64,000 nucleotides of DNA from Phoenix dactylifera (taxonomy: Eukaryota > Streptophyta > Magnoliopsida > Arecales > Arecaceae). Of this stretch, positions 34,800-46,570 are shown piece by piece; within the stretch, counting starts at the first letter, position 1; every line of letters begins with the position of its first letter. The translations under genes and the position numbers were made by a program. The notes below the pieces were generated by a model. It searched no databases. It was not told where the DNA came from and saw only the letters and a list, made by a program, of their open reading frames with translations. The stretch spans positions 124,001 through 188,000 of the forward strand of contig NW_024067908.1 in NCBI RefSeq assembly GCF_009389715.1, written 5' to 3'.

Positions 34800-36470
34800 C
34801 TATATGTGTATATATGTGTTTGATGCATCCATGCCATTTTAGGAGTGGGGCTTGTTTATTCTTATTATGTCGTCTAAACTCAGTTTTTGAAAGTACTTGC
34901 TAAGCAATAGATATAGTACATGCATTATTGTACTAGTTGTTTGTTGATTTTCTTCTTTTTTTTTGGTCTGAACTACATGATTCTGTACTGGAATGCATGC
35001 TGATTGTCTTCATCCCGTAGATATTGTGTTATGTTTGAGAGCACATTTAGAATTTTTCCCCAAATATTTAATTAATGAAGTGACCACTATATTTAGTTTG
35101 TAATCTTAATTTTTAGCTTAAGGTGGAAATGTCGTCATTGGAACTGTACATTTTGCTTGTAATTTGGATCCAGAACCATGGGTTTCTTTTGCCTACCATG
35201 GGATTTCTTTCACATACTATCTGGTCATTGGTGGTTTGTAATTTGTGAGGTTGCAAAGAAATAAAGTGATATAAGGTCATGGCATTTGTCATAGTTGGTA
35301 ATTTGCACATAATCTTGGTATTTTCTAGTGATTTCATGTTCATATTGAGGATTGACCATAAGAAATGGCTGTATTGCATATATTATACCTTATGTAAGTA
35401 AAAGCATTACTGTAACCTTGTCCAAATTACTTTCGATAAAACTTGGGTAACTGCAACAATCAAACCTTATGTCCTTGTCCTAATTTTTCAGAATGTTTTT
35501 CTTTTTGAGTCCATCTAGAACTATTTCCAAGTGTCTTGGCAGTTGTTCCAATTTGTTTTCTTGACTTCCATACCCTCTCCTCAACTCTGGCATGGATTCA
35601 ATTGCCTCTCTTTACCAGTGTCCCCTTGAATGTTGGTATTATCTTAATTGATGTTCGGCAGATACTTATCATCTTGTTTGTTGTCTACTATTTTATTTTC
35701 ACATGGTGCTGCTCTATTGCCTCTCCTAATAAATTCATTTCTCACCTTATCAATCATAATTTTAACTTGGCATTCAACTAAATGTTCGCCTCTGTTATCC
35801 ATCTTGTTTGCTTTACTGCCTTGCATTCTTTATCTTATTACATTGCCGCCCTTATTGCCATCCTTTAGGTTTTTCCTTTGCTATTTTATGATGCCCTAGA
35901 AGTAATCCCTCTTCATCCTCTCAGCTTGGATTCTTTTAGATATCTTCATCAATTTGTTCATTCTTCAATGTACCTTTTCTGGTAGTAACTGCATTTCCTA
36001 TTCTTTCTTTCCTGAATTCATTTCTTGAAGTGGCATGCGTTGTGCTGTTTATATTATTGTCATTCGGGACAATGTTCCTTGGGTACTGAAGCAAATGCCT
36101 GATAAGTTACTTTTGTGTGTAAAGAAGTTGTTCGGCAACATGTATTGAATGGTAGGTTCTCTTAAATTGAATTGAGGCATTTGGTGGTGAATTTCAGTAT
36201 TTGCCAATCAATTTAATGACTTCATAATGTCTTATGGTCTTCATCTTTGCAAGGGTAAAGAACATTTTTTTATTGATGTCGTATTTCCTTGTTTCCTCTA
36301 TAATCCCCAATGTTGCATTGTTAATTCATTTGGTATGAGGTTTGCATTGATTAATAAATTAGAAACTTTGTTACTCTCAACAGTACCTTGTTATGGGGAT
36401 TCTTTACTTTTACTTGTTTTGGTTTTTATTTATTTATTTACTATTGGTTAACCTGTAGGGTTTTTTAATT
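34800..36470. other. Intergenic AT-rich DNA, nothing recognised
   Basis: No conserved reading frame, no clear repeat ends. Confidence 0.6.
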
Positions 36471-37213
36471 TATGCTTGCTTGCTTGCCGAGCCTATGGGT
36501 TATTTTATAGTGGACTTCAACCATAAAGAAAATTCTTAGTTAGCACCAATCTTTCTTGCATCATTCGTGAAACTTGCTACAAGGATATGTATGGTCATGT
36601 GTTTAGTGCTACATCAGTTATGCACTAAGTAGATTTTGGATACTTGCCAAAGAACTTAAATTATAGCTTTCACTAGTTTTTTAGGTAAGATTTTGAATTG
36701 TTATAAATAGTATCAGAGCAAACTTGGCTCATGATCCATATGGACTAGGGAATATTGCAATATAGGTCCATTTGGATTATCCATGAGTTGGTCATCTTGT
36801 TTATAATTGGATTTGTGGTACTTGAATGGATTTAGATCCTTAACCTGGTGAGGATATTAGAGCTTAAATAGTGTGAGTATGTGTGAATCTATAAAAGACA
36901 TGTGTTTAGTTCCTTATCGGCTATGCATTAAGTAGATTTGGATACTAATATAGAGTTAGAAATTTAAATAATATCTTTTGATTAACTTTTTTAAGACATG
37001 GATTTGGGTTGCAATTTTTTTTCTTGTAAAAAAGGAAAACCCATCTCTTTTGTTTGGAAACTTGCAATCTTTTCTTGGGAAAGAAAGAAATATGCAATCT
37101 TGGGTTGCTTGTTTGAAGAGCCTACGAGTTGCTAGTACTTTGTAATTTATTCCAGCCATGAAGAAGGATCTCAGTTAGCACCTGTCTTTCTTGCATCATT
37201 TGTGAAACTTGGA
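36471..37213 (+). repeat. Direct repeat of about 100 bp flanking a TRIM element
   Basis: 36471-36574 and 37103-37213 share GAGCCTA, CCATRAAGAA and TCTTTCTTGCATCATT plus GTGAAACTTG. The two copies bracket the small LTR element at 36599-37013. Confidence 0.65.
36599..37013 (+). mobile_element. TRIM-like miniature LTR retrotransposon
   Basis: Two diverged direct repeats of about 110 bp (36599-36704 and 36901-37013) both begin TGTGTTTAGT and share TATGCAYTAAGTAGATTT. Right after the first comes TAGTATCAGAGC (36708-36719), one base from the tRNA-Met primer-binding word TGGTATCAGAGC. No coding capacity. A related copy is at 41636-42030. Confidence 0.6.
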
Positions 37214-37712
37214 CTCTTTTCTGCTAGGTGTTGGAATACTTGTGATTTAGGTTCAATTCTGCCTTCATGAGGGTATGTGTGTGTTTAGGGTTGGGCTCTT
37301 CCCGGGCAAGAGGGTTGTAATTAATGTGCTATTGTAAAAGGCATGCCACTATTTTGTCATTGAACTTAAATTTCTATGCTAGCCGAATAGGATATATTTT
37401 ACTGTATAGATATTTAGTATGATGTATTTTACTTTATGAATCGTATTCCAGTAAAGGAATGTTTTTCAATTATACAAACTAATAATAATCATTGCAATAG
37501 CCATAACTTTATTCCTCCAATACCGAGATGGTAGCACGATGGAAACGGGGTTTTGATTCAACCGGAGTGGCCTAGGTTTGAAACGCGCGGGCGTCGATTA
37601 AATGCGGGGACTAGATGCCTCCTACTTGATTTGTTCGGTGGAGTCGCTAGCTGGTCCGCCGTTACTTAGGTGGTGCTGGTGTGATGTACTCATAAAGGGA
37701 TAGGGCTGCCAC
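37214..37712. other. Intergenic, with a possible SINE interrupted by the hAT element at 37713
   Basis: 37526-37600 contains GATGGTAGCACGATGG and, about 50 bp later, AGGTTTGAAACGC, which resemble pol III A and B boxes. GGTTCAATTCTGCC at 37249 is another B-box-like word. Suggestive only. Confidence 0.3.
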
Positions 37713-38941
37713 TAGGGCTGGAAGTGGGCCGGGCCGGGCCAAACCCCTACCCAAGCCCGGCCCGAAATTTTTTTCCGGGCTTCGGGTCGGGCCGGGCCCC
37801 GAATAATTTTAAAGGAATGAGGCCCGAGCCCGGCCCGAGCCTGGCCCGAGCCCATTTGGGCCGGCCCGTTTGGGCAGGGTGCTCGGGCCATCGTCACCGA
37901 TGGGCGGCCTTCGCTCTTCAGCCACCGCAGTTGCTTCCCAGTTAAGCCTTGGACCATCGATGACGATGGCCCGAGCACCCTGCCAACCCTTTCCAAATAG
38001 ATTTATCAAATAGACTTCCAAGTACTGGATCTCTAATAAACCAATAAATCTGGAAGCAAGAACTATCTTAGACGATGGAAGTGCAGAACAAACAATGCTC
38101 AGTGATGGCACTAATGAAGAGGAAACCATGAATGGAGAAGTTGAAGATGCCAGTTCCTTGTCCAAAGTCCACCTTTCTGATTCTAATGATGGATCCACTG
38201 GAAGGGAAAATGATGCTGCAGAGGTTGATCAAAAAACCCTAACCTGAGAGCCGACTAGAGCCGATGCAGCTCAAGTGACGATCAATTTTGGCGGTGAGGG
38301 GGTGGAGCCTGGAGGAGAAGGGAGATGAGGGCGACGATCCGAGACGATTGGCACTCGGCGAGTCGGCGACGACGACGATCAGCGCCACAGAGGAAGGAGG
38401 AGAACAGCAAAATCGGAAGTAGGGAGCCTAACCTAAGAGCCGCCGACGACGAGCCGCCGACGACGAGCGGAGAAACCCTAGCACAGTAGCACTCGAAAAC
38501 CACCGCCGACGAGCCTCCCCCGCTCTCGTCTCGCCTCTGCACTCGACGAGCCGATGACGACGAGCCGCCGCCGCCGACGATGACGAGCCTCCACCGAACC
38601 GTAGACGACAACGACGACGATGACGACGGTCTCCTCCGGGCTGGCCCTCTGCAAATCCCCAAATCGGCAACGGCAAATAGTGAAATAGGGAAATCGCGAT
38701 TCGGCAAGGGGCAAGGGCTATTGCCTTCTGGAATTCGGGCTTGGTTCGGGCTGGCACTGGGCTCGGGCCCGGGCCGGGCCAATGGGAAACCCGAGCCCGG
38801 CCCGATAAAAATTTGGGTTTAAGTTTCCAGCCCGAGCCCGGCCCGATAAAAATTTGGGTTTCATTTTCTAGCCCATAGCCCGGCCCACGGGCGGCCCGAC
38901 CCGATGGGCTTCGGGCCAGCCCGAGCCCACTTCCAGCCCTA
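37713..38941. mobile_element. Non-autonomous hAT-like element (1.23 kb) of a second family
   Basis: The inverted ends TAGGGCTGGAAGTGGGC and GCCCACTTCCAGCCCTA are perfect over 17 bp and continue into GGGCCGGGCC-rich sequence on both sides. The exact 8-bp duplication GCTGCCAC is at 37705-37712 and 38942-38949. No transposase. The interior has a 23-bp perfect inverted repeat (37873-37895 with 37962-37984) and a protein-like stretch at 38014-38247. Confidence 0.88.
38014..38247 (+). pseudogene. Possible captured host gene fragment inside the hAT-like element
   Basis: Open frame of 77 codons up to TGA 38245-38247, with no start of its own. It is acidic and Ser/Asn-rich (for example LDDGSAEQTMLSDGTNEEE). 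Its base composition is near 43% GC, against the very GC-rich element around it, and it looks like exon sequence of a normal gene. The source gene was not recognised. Confidence 0.45.
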
Positions 38942-38949
38942 GCTGCCAC

Positions 38950-40070
38950 GCTGGTAGGGCTCTGCCACGGGTGGGGAAGGTATGAGTAAAAAATGTTCTA
39001 CCTGCATCGAACACTCTCTAGCAGGGAGGGGGTCCAGTAGCGGTTGCTACGTGGGTGAGATTCTTCTCACCCTCCTCTTCCTTTTTTTTATAGCAAAAAA
39101 AGAAAAAGAAAAAAAAATGAGGCTCATTGAAAAGTAGGGAGAGCAATACCAAAAGCAAAACATAACTTCAAGTACAAATATATTGGCAGCAATATCATTT
39201 TCTTTGAAGACTGTTTCTTGAAAAAAGTTGTGAGCAACTGACCAGTTCATGTTTCATTTGATTATTATGCATAATTGAAGAATTATTTGGCTAAAGAAAG
39301 TTATCATGAATGAAAAAGAAAACACCACCTTCTTTTCCTTCCATATATTCCAAAAAATGAAACAAATCAAAATTTCAATTAATAAATTTTAATATAAATC
39401 AATTTAATAACTTTTTTGCAAAGAAAACGTCAGATATTTTTCTATTTAACACAACGGTACACATTTGGAGGTCTTCCAACAAATTTTTCATGATATCTAA
39501 ATATGAAACCAATAATAGTCTAAATATATATTGTATATTTAAAAAATCTTTCACAAAAAAGATCATCCATTAGTTACTTTGAGACCTACACAAGTAGAAA
39601 ATGCTTTGATCTGTGACTAGATGATTCACCGAAGCAAAGTGAATCCTTCTTTGGTGTGACGGATAGAACTACCGTCCATAAGCAAAACTGTTCAAGAATC
39701 TAAACAAGTAATATTTTTATAAACAAATAATAATTAAATAAATTTATATACAATTTTATTTTTAATTTCTGTACGAATTGGAGTAAAATATGAAGAGCAT
39801 GCAAAACACTTTTTTTTTGGACCTTTGTATTTCAGCGGCATGATAACACCGGCCGATGATAAAAAGCTGCTTCTTAAACAAAAAGTAAAAATAAAAATAA
39901 AAAAAAAAATGAAAAGCTGCCGAATTCCCGACCGTTATGACCCCGACAAAAGAATGGGTCCCATGGGAAACGGTCGCTGGAGAGCAGCCCAAAAAAGTGG
40001 GCCGCCTCCTGTTGCAACGAAGGCCCTAACCAAGCTACCCGATCTTTTCCAACGGCTAGTTTTCCCTTGC
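38950..40070. other. Intergenic upstream region of the early nodulin-like gene
   Basis: AT-rich with A runs. No coding pattern. Confidence 0.5.
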
Positions 40071-40077
40071 CCCCCAG

Positions 40078-40087
40078 TTTAAATAGA
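40078..40087 (+). promoter_or_regulatory. TATA-like box of the early nodulin-like gene
   Basis: TTTAAATAGA lies about 130 bp before the ATG at 40215. The sequence between is CT-rich, as expected for a plant leader. Confidence 0.6.
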
Positions 40088-40214
40088 GCCTAATGCCTTC
40101 GTCTCTCCCCAACCTCAGATCACCTCCAAAAGCCACAGAAGCCCTTTAACTAAGCCTTCTCTCCCTCCTTTGGCTACTACTCGGACACTTTTCTTCCTAT
40201 CCATCCATCCATCC

Positions 40215-40843
40215 ATGGCCTCGCTGCTCTCCTCTACGCTCCTATCCCTTGCGCTTCTTCTCATCGTCAGCAGCTCTGAAGCTAAGGACTTCTTGGTTGG
40301 AGGCGACACCGAGGCATGGAAAATCCCCTCGTCTAAATCAGAAACCCTCAACCGGTGGGCTGAGGCACACCGCTTCCAAGTCGGGGATTCCCTCGGTAAA
40401 TTTCGATCCTTTCCTCTCCTCTCGACCATAAAGATTCAAGACCAAAGCTAACATTTTTGGCTCTTCTTAACCCAGTCTGGAAGTATGACGGCACGAAGGA
40501 TTCGGTGCTGGAGGTGAGGAGGGAGGACTACCTGAGCTGCAACACATCGAGCCCGATCGCCGAGCACAAGGACGGGAACACGACGGTGAGTCTCCCACGA
40601 TCTGGGCCGTACTATTTCATCAGTGGAGCAGCGGGGGCCTGCGAGAAGGGGGAGAAGATGATCGTGGTCGTGATGTCGAAGAGGCAACGCTGGTCTGGTG
40701 GGATCTCCCCTGCGCCTTCCCCTGTGGAGTACGATGGTCCGGCGATGGCTCCGGTGAGCGGCGGTCGGAAGTTGGCTGTGCGGATTAAAGGGGGCTTGGT
40801 GGGTGCTCTGACGCTCATGGGTTTGGTGGGAATGATTCTGTGA
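40215..40843 (+). CDS. Early nodulin-like protein (phytocyanin domain, GPI-anchored type)
   Basis: Two exons, 40215-40395 and 40476-40843, joined in phase 1 (CTC G|TC TGG), the usual phytocyanin intron position. 182 aa. Residues 1-23 are a signal peptide. The plastocyanin-like domain is 25-130 (FLVGGDTEAWKIP, NRWAEAHRFQVGDSLVWKYD, EDYLSCNTSSPI, GPYYFISGAAGACEKGEKM). Cys82 and Cys116 can form the fold's disulfide. The copper ligands are gone: the first His position is Asp69 in KDSV and the second is Ala115 in GACEKG, so it should not bind type I copper. NTS83-85-like and NTT95-97 sequons are present. A Pro/Ser-rich spacer (138-155) and a hydrophobic C-terminus (167-182) fit a GPI anchor and an arabinogalactan-type surface protein. 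Confidence 0.9.
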
Positions 40844-41635
40844 GGGATTGTTTGATATGAATTTTGGTTATTTTTGGGGAAGGGGATTGGATTTTTTTTT
40901 TTTTTTTTTCATTTTATTTATATAGGTTTCAGGTTTCATAGAGCCGAGAATGCTTATGATTGTGCTTCTTTCGATGGTATTCAATTTATATATATAGTCC
41001 CTCATTGTTTTGAGCATTGCTTCCATATATTAGCATAATTTGTTTTGTTTATGAAAAGATAGGGATTTCCTAACTATCCATTTAATGAGAGCATGAAACG
41101 ATATACAAGGAACGAGCACAAAACAGAGAAGGAATTGTAATCAGAACATGACAAGAATACCGAAAACAAGTTTATCTAAAAAACTCGTATCTTATTGTAG
41201 CTTGGAAGAGAGGCTCATGGGGGGCCCCAACTTGGGTCTAGAAAATTTCTCTTCTTCCACTCTTTCCAAATTCTCCATCACCCAATCTGTTTGAAATTTC
41301 TTCTTTGCCTTCCATTTTCTTCCTGGTAAGCAAATGGATCCCTACGAATGCAATGTGCCGCGGGTGCTGGCGGTTTTTTTATCTGTGGGGCGCAGATGGG
41401 TGAAACATTGCTTGCCTTTCTGAATTTTAGTTCAAACAAAATTTGCATCCCATGCTTTTGGAAGAAAGCGAGAGGATAACAAATGTGTGGTTATTTGGAG
41501 GGCTGTACTCACATTCGAGCTATATGAGATGAGTAGCCGTTTTACCAAAAAAAAAAAAAAAAAAAAAGAAGAAGAAGAAGAAGAAGAAGAAGAAGAGGAG
41601 GATAACAAATGTGTGGTTATTTAAGTAGGAAGAAT
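40844..41635. other. 3' region and intergenic DNA after the early nodulin-like gene
   Basis: It includes a T run (40891-40909) and an A run followed by a GAA microsatellite (41548-41598). No coding pattern. Confidence 0.55.
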
Positions 41636-42030
41636 GGCGTATATGTGTAATACCATATCAGTTATACATTGGGTAAATCTTGAATATATTTATATATATA
41701 TATATATATATATAGGGTCAAGAAACTATATAATACATTTTAGTGAGTTTTTTAAATGAAGTCGTGGGTTATAACAAATGCTATTGGGGTAAAATCCGAC
41801 CCATGGCTTATATGAACTAGGAGACATAGACCCATTGAGACACTGACCATGAGTCGATTATGGTGCTTGTTATTGGAATTTAATTTTTTAATCTGACGAA
41901 GACGCCATGGTTAAACGGGAGGAATATGTCAAAATCCATGCAGAATTGTGGATTGTGATAGTACCAAAGAACCTAAATGATATCTTCCAGTTAAATTTTT
42001 TGGATGAAATTATGGACTGTGATGGTGTAA
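41636..42030 (+). mobile_element. Decayed TRIM-like element related to 36599-37013
   Basis: It shares the LTR words (ATATCAGTTATACATTGGGTA, GTGAGTTTTTTAAATGAAGT, GGGTTATAACAAATG) and internal CCATGGCTTATATGAACTAGG and GACCATGAGT, in the same order as the first copy. A second LTR-like part begins near 41957 (AGTACCAAAGAACCTAAATG). A TA microsatellite (41690-41714) expanded inside the first LTR. Confidence 0.5.
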
Positions 42031-42302
42031 CAGCCGAAATGGATGCTGGGAGCAAATAGGACAATGGACATGGGTGCATGGAGTATGAGTAGACTATGAA
42101 TTCGTTAGGACACTAAAGAAAATGAATTAAGTAATTTTTAAATCTACTATTAGATGCTAAAAACTCCAGTACCACAGATTTATTTTTCGAAACGGTTCGG
42201 TTGGCAACTGCAGATCAAAACATCTCGCTGTATGTGGGCGTCCCGCATACCTAAATCGTTTCCTTCGCTTTTGCACTGCAAATCAAACACAAATACAAGA
42301 TG

Positions 42303-43050
42303 TGATGGGGGACAAAATGGATCGTTCAACCTATAACAAAAGGGCCACACAATTTCGGCCCAATAAGCACCGATGCCAATCGAATGTATCCTCGGTTCGG
42401 CCCAGAATCAGCCAGACCTCGAACTCCGCCGAAAGCTCTCCCAACCTCCTGTATTCGTCGACTTGCCCGACCAAGTTCGGGGCGCCCTCCTCAGCAATAT
42501 GCTAACTACAGCACCCGTCAAGCCGACCCCATCGAATGCATGATGCGGCCTCTCGACATGCTTGGCCTTGCCAACGGCTGCATCCATGTGCGCGCCCACG
42601 TTGTACATTGCAATACTACTACGCCACGCTTCACTAGCTGGTCCACAACAGTCAAAGGACGGCTCCATGACTACTTCGACCATACCCTGAGACGACTGTC
42701 AACACCTTATCGTTCTCAGGAATGGGGATACCGCACGCTACCAACCAGCTCTAGTTGCACGCCATCCGGCTCAGAGCCATCCCCCCTCATGATGAAAGCG
42801 GGTAATGTCTCCGCCACTTGGGCCTCTCTATCAGGACTATAAATAGCCCCGTCAAGTAACACCAAAGGGACCTTCTTTTTTGGCAAAACTAAATATATAC
42901 TTCCCTAACTTGATGGTCGGAAGATCCTCACCAGTGTTTGTGCAGGTACTCCAGCGTGCGGGCGGCAGATCTCGCCTTCTTCCCCGACATCTCGACGGCT
43001 TTCTCGACTCCTCCGGTGTAGCCACCCTCGGTCAGATTTGAACCACAAGA
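42303..43050 (+). mobile_element. Solo LTR (LTR retrotransposon) upstream of the 43399 gene
   Basis: It starts TGATGGGGGACAAAATGG and ends near TTTGAACCACA. It is homologous along its length to the LTR at 49873-50803 (shared TGATGYGGCCTCTC, TATAAATAGCCCC, TGTGCAGGTAC, TTTGAACMACAA). AGATG occurs on both sides (42298-42302 and 43051-43055), a likely 5-bp duplication, though the right end is then not a clean CA. No internal region or second LTR adjoins it. Confidence 0.7.
42837..42846 (+). promoter_or_regulatory. TATA box of the solo LTR
   Basis: CTATAAATAG, followed by CCCCGTCAAGTAAC. The equivalent CTATAGATAG CCCCC is at 50585 in the sister LTR. It lies about 555 bp upstream of the ATG at 43399 and on the same strand. 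Confidence 0.65.
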
Positions 43051-43398
43051 AGATGTTTTCGTAAACTGGAAGATTTGTGGTGGGGCGAAACCTGGCGACA
43101 AGGTCTGGCTCTGCCACTGGTAGGCAAGAAGACCGATTTTTTTTTTGCTTGGATTGGCCGCAAATGCCGTCTATTTCTCTCGAGATTTACGTTGTTTTAC
43201 GTGGTGTGTCTCCAGAAGATTTGAGGCCGCGTCTAAATGCGGGTCGGGTGGAGATCTCGTATTATTCATGGCCAATTCATATGATGATGCCACGTGTCAC
43301 GAAGAACATGTCAAACAGCAGTGTTTAAGATGACCGGGTTCTCGATCGGCGTGCAAGCAAACCTTTCTCTCCAGTTTCTGATCCACGCACGAAGAGAG

Positions 43399-43629
43399 AT
43401 GACGAGGCACGCGGCGGGGGAGTCGAAGCAGCCACCGAGGCCGCTGACCGGCGATGTGCTGCACCAGCGGCGGAGCTTGCCCAAGTGCCCGGCGGCCATG
43501 GCCGTGGGAGGATTCCTCATGGTGGCCACGCTCGGCTACTTCACCCTCGTCGCCAAGTCCAAGCCCAACGGCACCCCAAGCGAGGTCGCCAAGGTCATCG
43601 CCGGCGGTGGAGATGGCAGCGCTCGGTGA
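43399..43629 (+). CDS. Small conserved plant protein with one membrane segment, function unknown
   Basis: 76 aa, single exon, GC-rich. It starts MTRHAAGESKQPPRPLTGDV and carries LHQRRSLPKCP (21-31), then one hydrophobic segment 33-52 (AAMAVGGFLMVATLGYFTLV) and a short polar tail. This layout looks like a conserved short plant protein, possibly organellar or endomembrane, that I cannot name. Two upstream in-frame ATGs (43294, 43330) exist, but the sequence before 43399 is not conserved-looking, so the shorter start is preferred. The nearest plus-strand promoter visible is the solo LTR TATA at 42837. Confidence 0.65.
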   Translation: MTRHAAGESKQPPRPLTGDVLHQRRSLPKCPAAMAVGGFLMVATLGYFTLVAKSKPNGTPSEVAKVIAGGGDGSAR

Positions 43630-44007
43630 TCCGGCTAATGACTCATGACGTGATGCGGGTGCCAGCTTTTAACGAGCTGAGGAAGGTTGCGTTCATGTTG
43701 GAGTTTCCTGTTTTCCCCTCTTGTCACAATTCTTTTTATGTTAGTATTTGGTAACTTATATATAGCAAATCCATGGATGTTGCGAGAAAGCTCGGTTTGG
43801 CTTTCCACAAGGCCTTGGATTTCCTAGCTAGTTGATTAAAAGAAGACGGGAAAAAAAAGCAATTAGCAGCTTTTATAATTAAATTGTGATGATGCCTTCC
43901 TGTAATGAAGATTTCTTTAGTGTTGATGTGAAATTGCTCTTTTCGGTTAAAAGCTTTTTTTAAAAAAAAAATCTGCGATAATGCATGAGTTGGATTTTTA
44001 AAGCAAT
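43630..44007. other. 3' region of the small membrane protein gene
   Basis: AT-rich with an A run (43961-43970) just before the LINE. No coding pattern. Confidence 0.5.
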
Positions 44008-46570
44008 ATGGAAGCTAACTTTATGGCAATGTTCCGCATTCTACTGAAAGAAAAGAACCTATTTGTGCCGGTCATGAATGCGATACAATGTTATGTTGGC
44101 CCAGAAGATGATCTTCAGCAAGCATCGAAGCGACGCAGCTTGATGGTAGTCAAGCTGGATATGGAGAGGGCATATGACAGGATCAGGTGGAGTTTTCTTT
44201 GGAGGGCACTAGAGGCCTACGGCTTCCACAGGCGATGGATTGGATGGGTCCTAGGGTGTATCCAGGGGCCAAAGTTCTCTATTTTGGTCAACGACATACC
44301 GTCGGGTTTTTTTGAGTCCACTATGGGGCTGCGGCAGGGATGTCCCTTATCCCCTTACTTATTCATTATTTGTTCTGATATCTTGTCTCGTGCCTTGCAG
44401 GGTGCGTGTACTAGCCGGGAGCTGGAGGCCTATGTCCCAGCACTGGGGGTAGGACCTATCTCTCACTTACTTTTTGCTGACGATTGTCTTCTTTTGACTA
44501 GGGCGCGGGTTTCTGATGCACGGATACTTCGCAGAGTGCTGGCAGGTTACTGTGCGGCGTCCGGACAAAGAGTAAACTTCGTGAAGTCAGCCATTCAGTT
44601 CAGCCCTAGCAAGGAGACCAGAGTCAGACTGGAGATCAGGAGGATTCTGCAGATACCAGAGCAGGAGGGGACATTGGTCTACTTGGGAGTCCCTATCACA
44701 GGCCGGAGACTACGGGTGACAGAGTGCTCGGGGCTGGTACAGCGGGTCGAGAGTAGGCTGGAGGGATGGATGGCATCATCTGTATCCATGATGGGGAGCC
44801 TGACACTAGTCAGATCGGTGTTAGGATCTATGCCGGTATATCTCATGGCCAACACTGTGGTCCCAAAGACGACTCTGTTGAAGATTGAACGTCTTCTCCG
44901 GAGCTTCTTGCATGTGGGGGTCTCACGGTGGGGGCCATGGGGTACATCTGGTGGCCTGGGAGCAGGTCTGCCTTCCCATCAGCGAGGGTAGCCTGGGAGT
45001 GCAGTCCCTCCTGAAGCGGCGTGAGGCCCTTATTGCTCGGCACGCAGCCCGTTTCTTGTTAGAGCCATAGGGGCTTTGGAGCCGGGTGATGGCAGCCAGA
45101 TATGGCCGAGGGGGTTCTGAGGTGGCATGGAGAGGCCGCCGAATCTCCTTTATGTGGCGCGAGATTGGGAGGTATCTGCCGACTGTGTCGGCTAATACCA
45201 GGTGGCTGATAGGCGATGGACGGAGCATTGATGTGACCGGTGATCCGTGGGTGGATACTTTTCCTTTGAGATGTTGACCGACGATGGTGGATACTGAGGC
45301 AGCAGAGGGGCTCCGGGTGTGCGACCTCCTAGCACCAGGGAGGACAGAGTGGGACGACTCCAGACTACATCAGTTGTTTGGGGCACATCTTGCTGAGAGG
45401 ATCCGATCCCTTCCAGTACCAGGATGCAAGGGACCAGACGTCAGGGTCTGGGACACCTCATGCAGGGCCAGTGTTAGGCTGGGTGATCTGTCCCGGGTTA
45501 TCCAGCGGGGACAAGACTGCGCCTGGATTTGGAGGTCCGGGCTCCATCCGAGGGCAGCACTCTTCTTATGGAAGGTGATGTGGGACCGCCTTCCGACGAG
45601 AGCAGTGCTGAGTCGGCGTGGTTTGGGGATCCCTGCAGAGTGCGGGGCTTGCGGTGCAGATGAGTCTGTGGATCATGTATTATTTCGGTGCACTTGGGCG
45701 AGGTCGACATGGCAGTGGACAGGTATCCCGGAGGAGGTGTGGCAGGAGAGGAGACTTTTCCTGCAGCTGATACGACAGTGGTTAGCCAGTCCCGGGACAT
45801 GTCAGGAGGCCATCCGAGCAACTTGCACAGCCCATCAGATCTGGCTGGCAAGGAACGCTCGCACTTTCGGCGAGCGCAGGATGTCGCCGAGGTTTGTTGC
45901 GGAGTCTGCTCGAGCACTGGCGATGGAGTCCAGACTCCCCACCCCATCAGACATACCCTTGATAGCTCGGGACACCTGGGGTTCCTTCTCTGCTCAGGCA
46001 GCTTCTCGGACGGTGTTCTTCACCTGAGAGCCCCCACCCCCGAGTTTCCTCAAGATAAATTTTGACGGGTCGGTGTTGGATGGAGGTACGCGAGGCGGGG
46101 CTGGCTTCGTCATACGGGACCCTCAATCCAGGGTAGTGGCAGCGAGCGGTTGCCGGTTGTTCGACATATCAGTTCCAGGGGCAGAGTTGCGAGCTGCCTG
46201 GACAGGTCTTCGCCATGCCCGTCAGGTGCTGCGGGCCAGCTCAATCATCCTGGAGGGCGACTCGGCTACAGTTATTGGATGGATCCGGCGGGGACCGAGT
46301 GGTGAGAGCACTGACCACCCTCTGATCCGGGATATTAGGATGATGGTGAGGGATGGCGTGGCCTTTGAGGCAAGCATGTATTCAGAGAGGCCAACGAGGC
46401 GGCTGACTGGGTGGCTGCATACGCGGCCCACCATTCCGGATACGTCCTGTGGGCAGGAGAGAGAGAGAGAGAGCTGCCATTGGCACTACGTGAGATTGTG
46501 TATTTTGATTTTCTTGCGTGTATTCGGACACGCGTTGTCTGAGACCCGTTTAAAGAAAAAAAAAAAAAAG
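44008..46570 (+). pseudogene. 5'-truncated, frameshifted LINE (reverse transcriptase, zf-RVT, RNase H)
   Basis: Reverse transcriptase: VVKLDMERAYDRIRWSFLW, GLRQGCPLSPYLFIICSDIL and the catalytic LLFADDCLLL (FADD codons at 44473-44484). A frameshift near 44930 continues as LVAWEQVCLPISEGSLGVQS; a TAG follows near 45068; the frame then resumes (MWREIGRYLPTVSANTRWLI, stop near 45275). The zf-RVT part is in 45284-46027 (LFLWKVMWDRLPTRAVL, ECGACGADESVDHVLFRC). RNase H follows in another frame from about 46050 (NFDGSVLDGGTRGGAGFVIR, then LEGDSATVIGW). It ends in a 3' tail and an A run (46552-46569). The endonuclease and start are missing, so the copy is dead. A second tail of this family is at 29767. 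Confidence 0.9.

Noticed and set aside
38282-38949. Ala/Arg-rich frames
   Set aside because: They lie in the GC-rich end of the hAT-like element and show no conservation.
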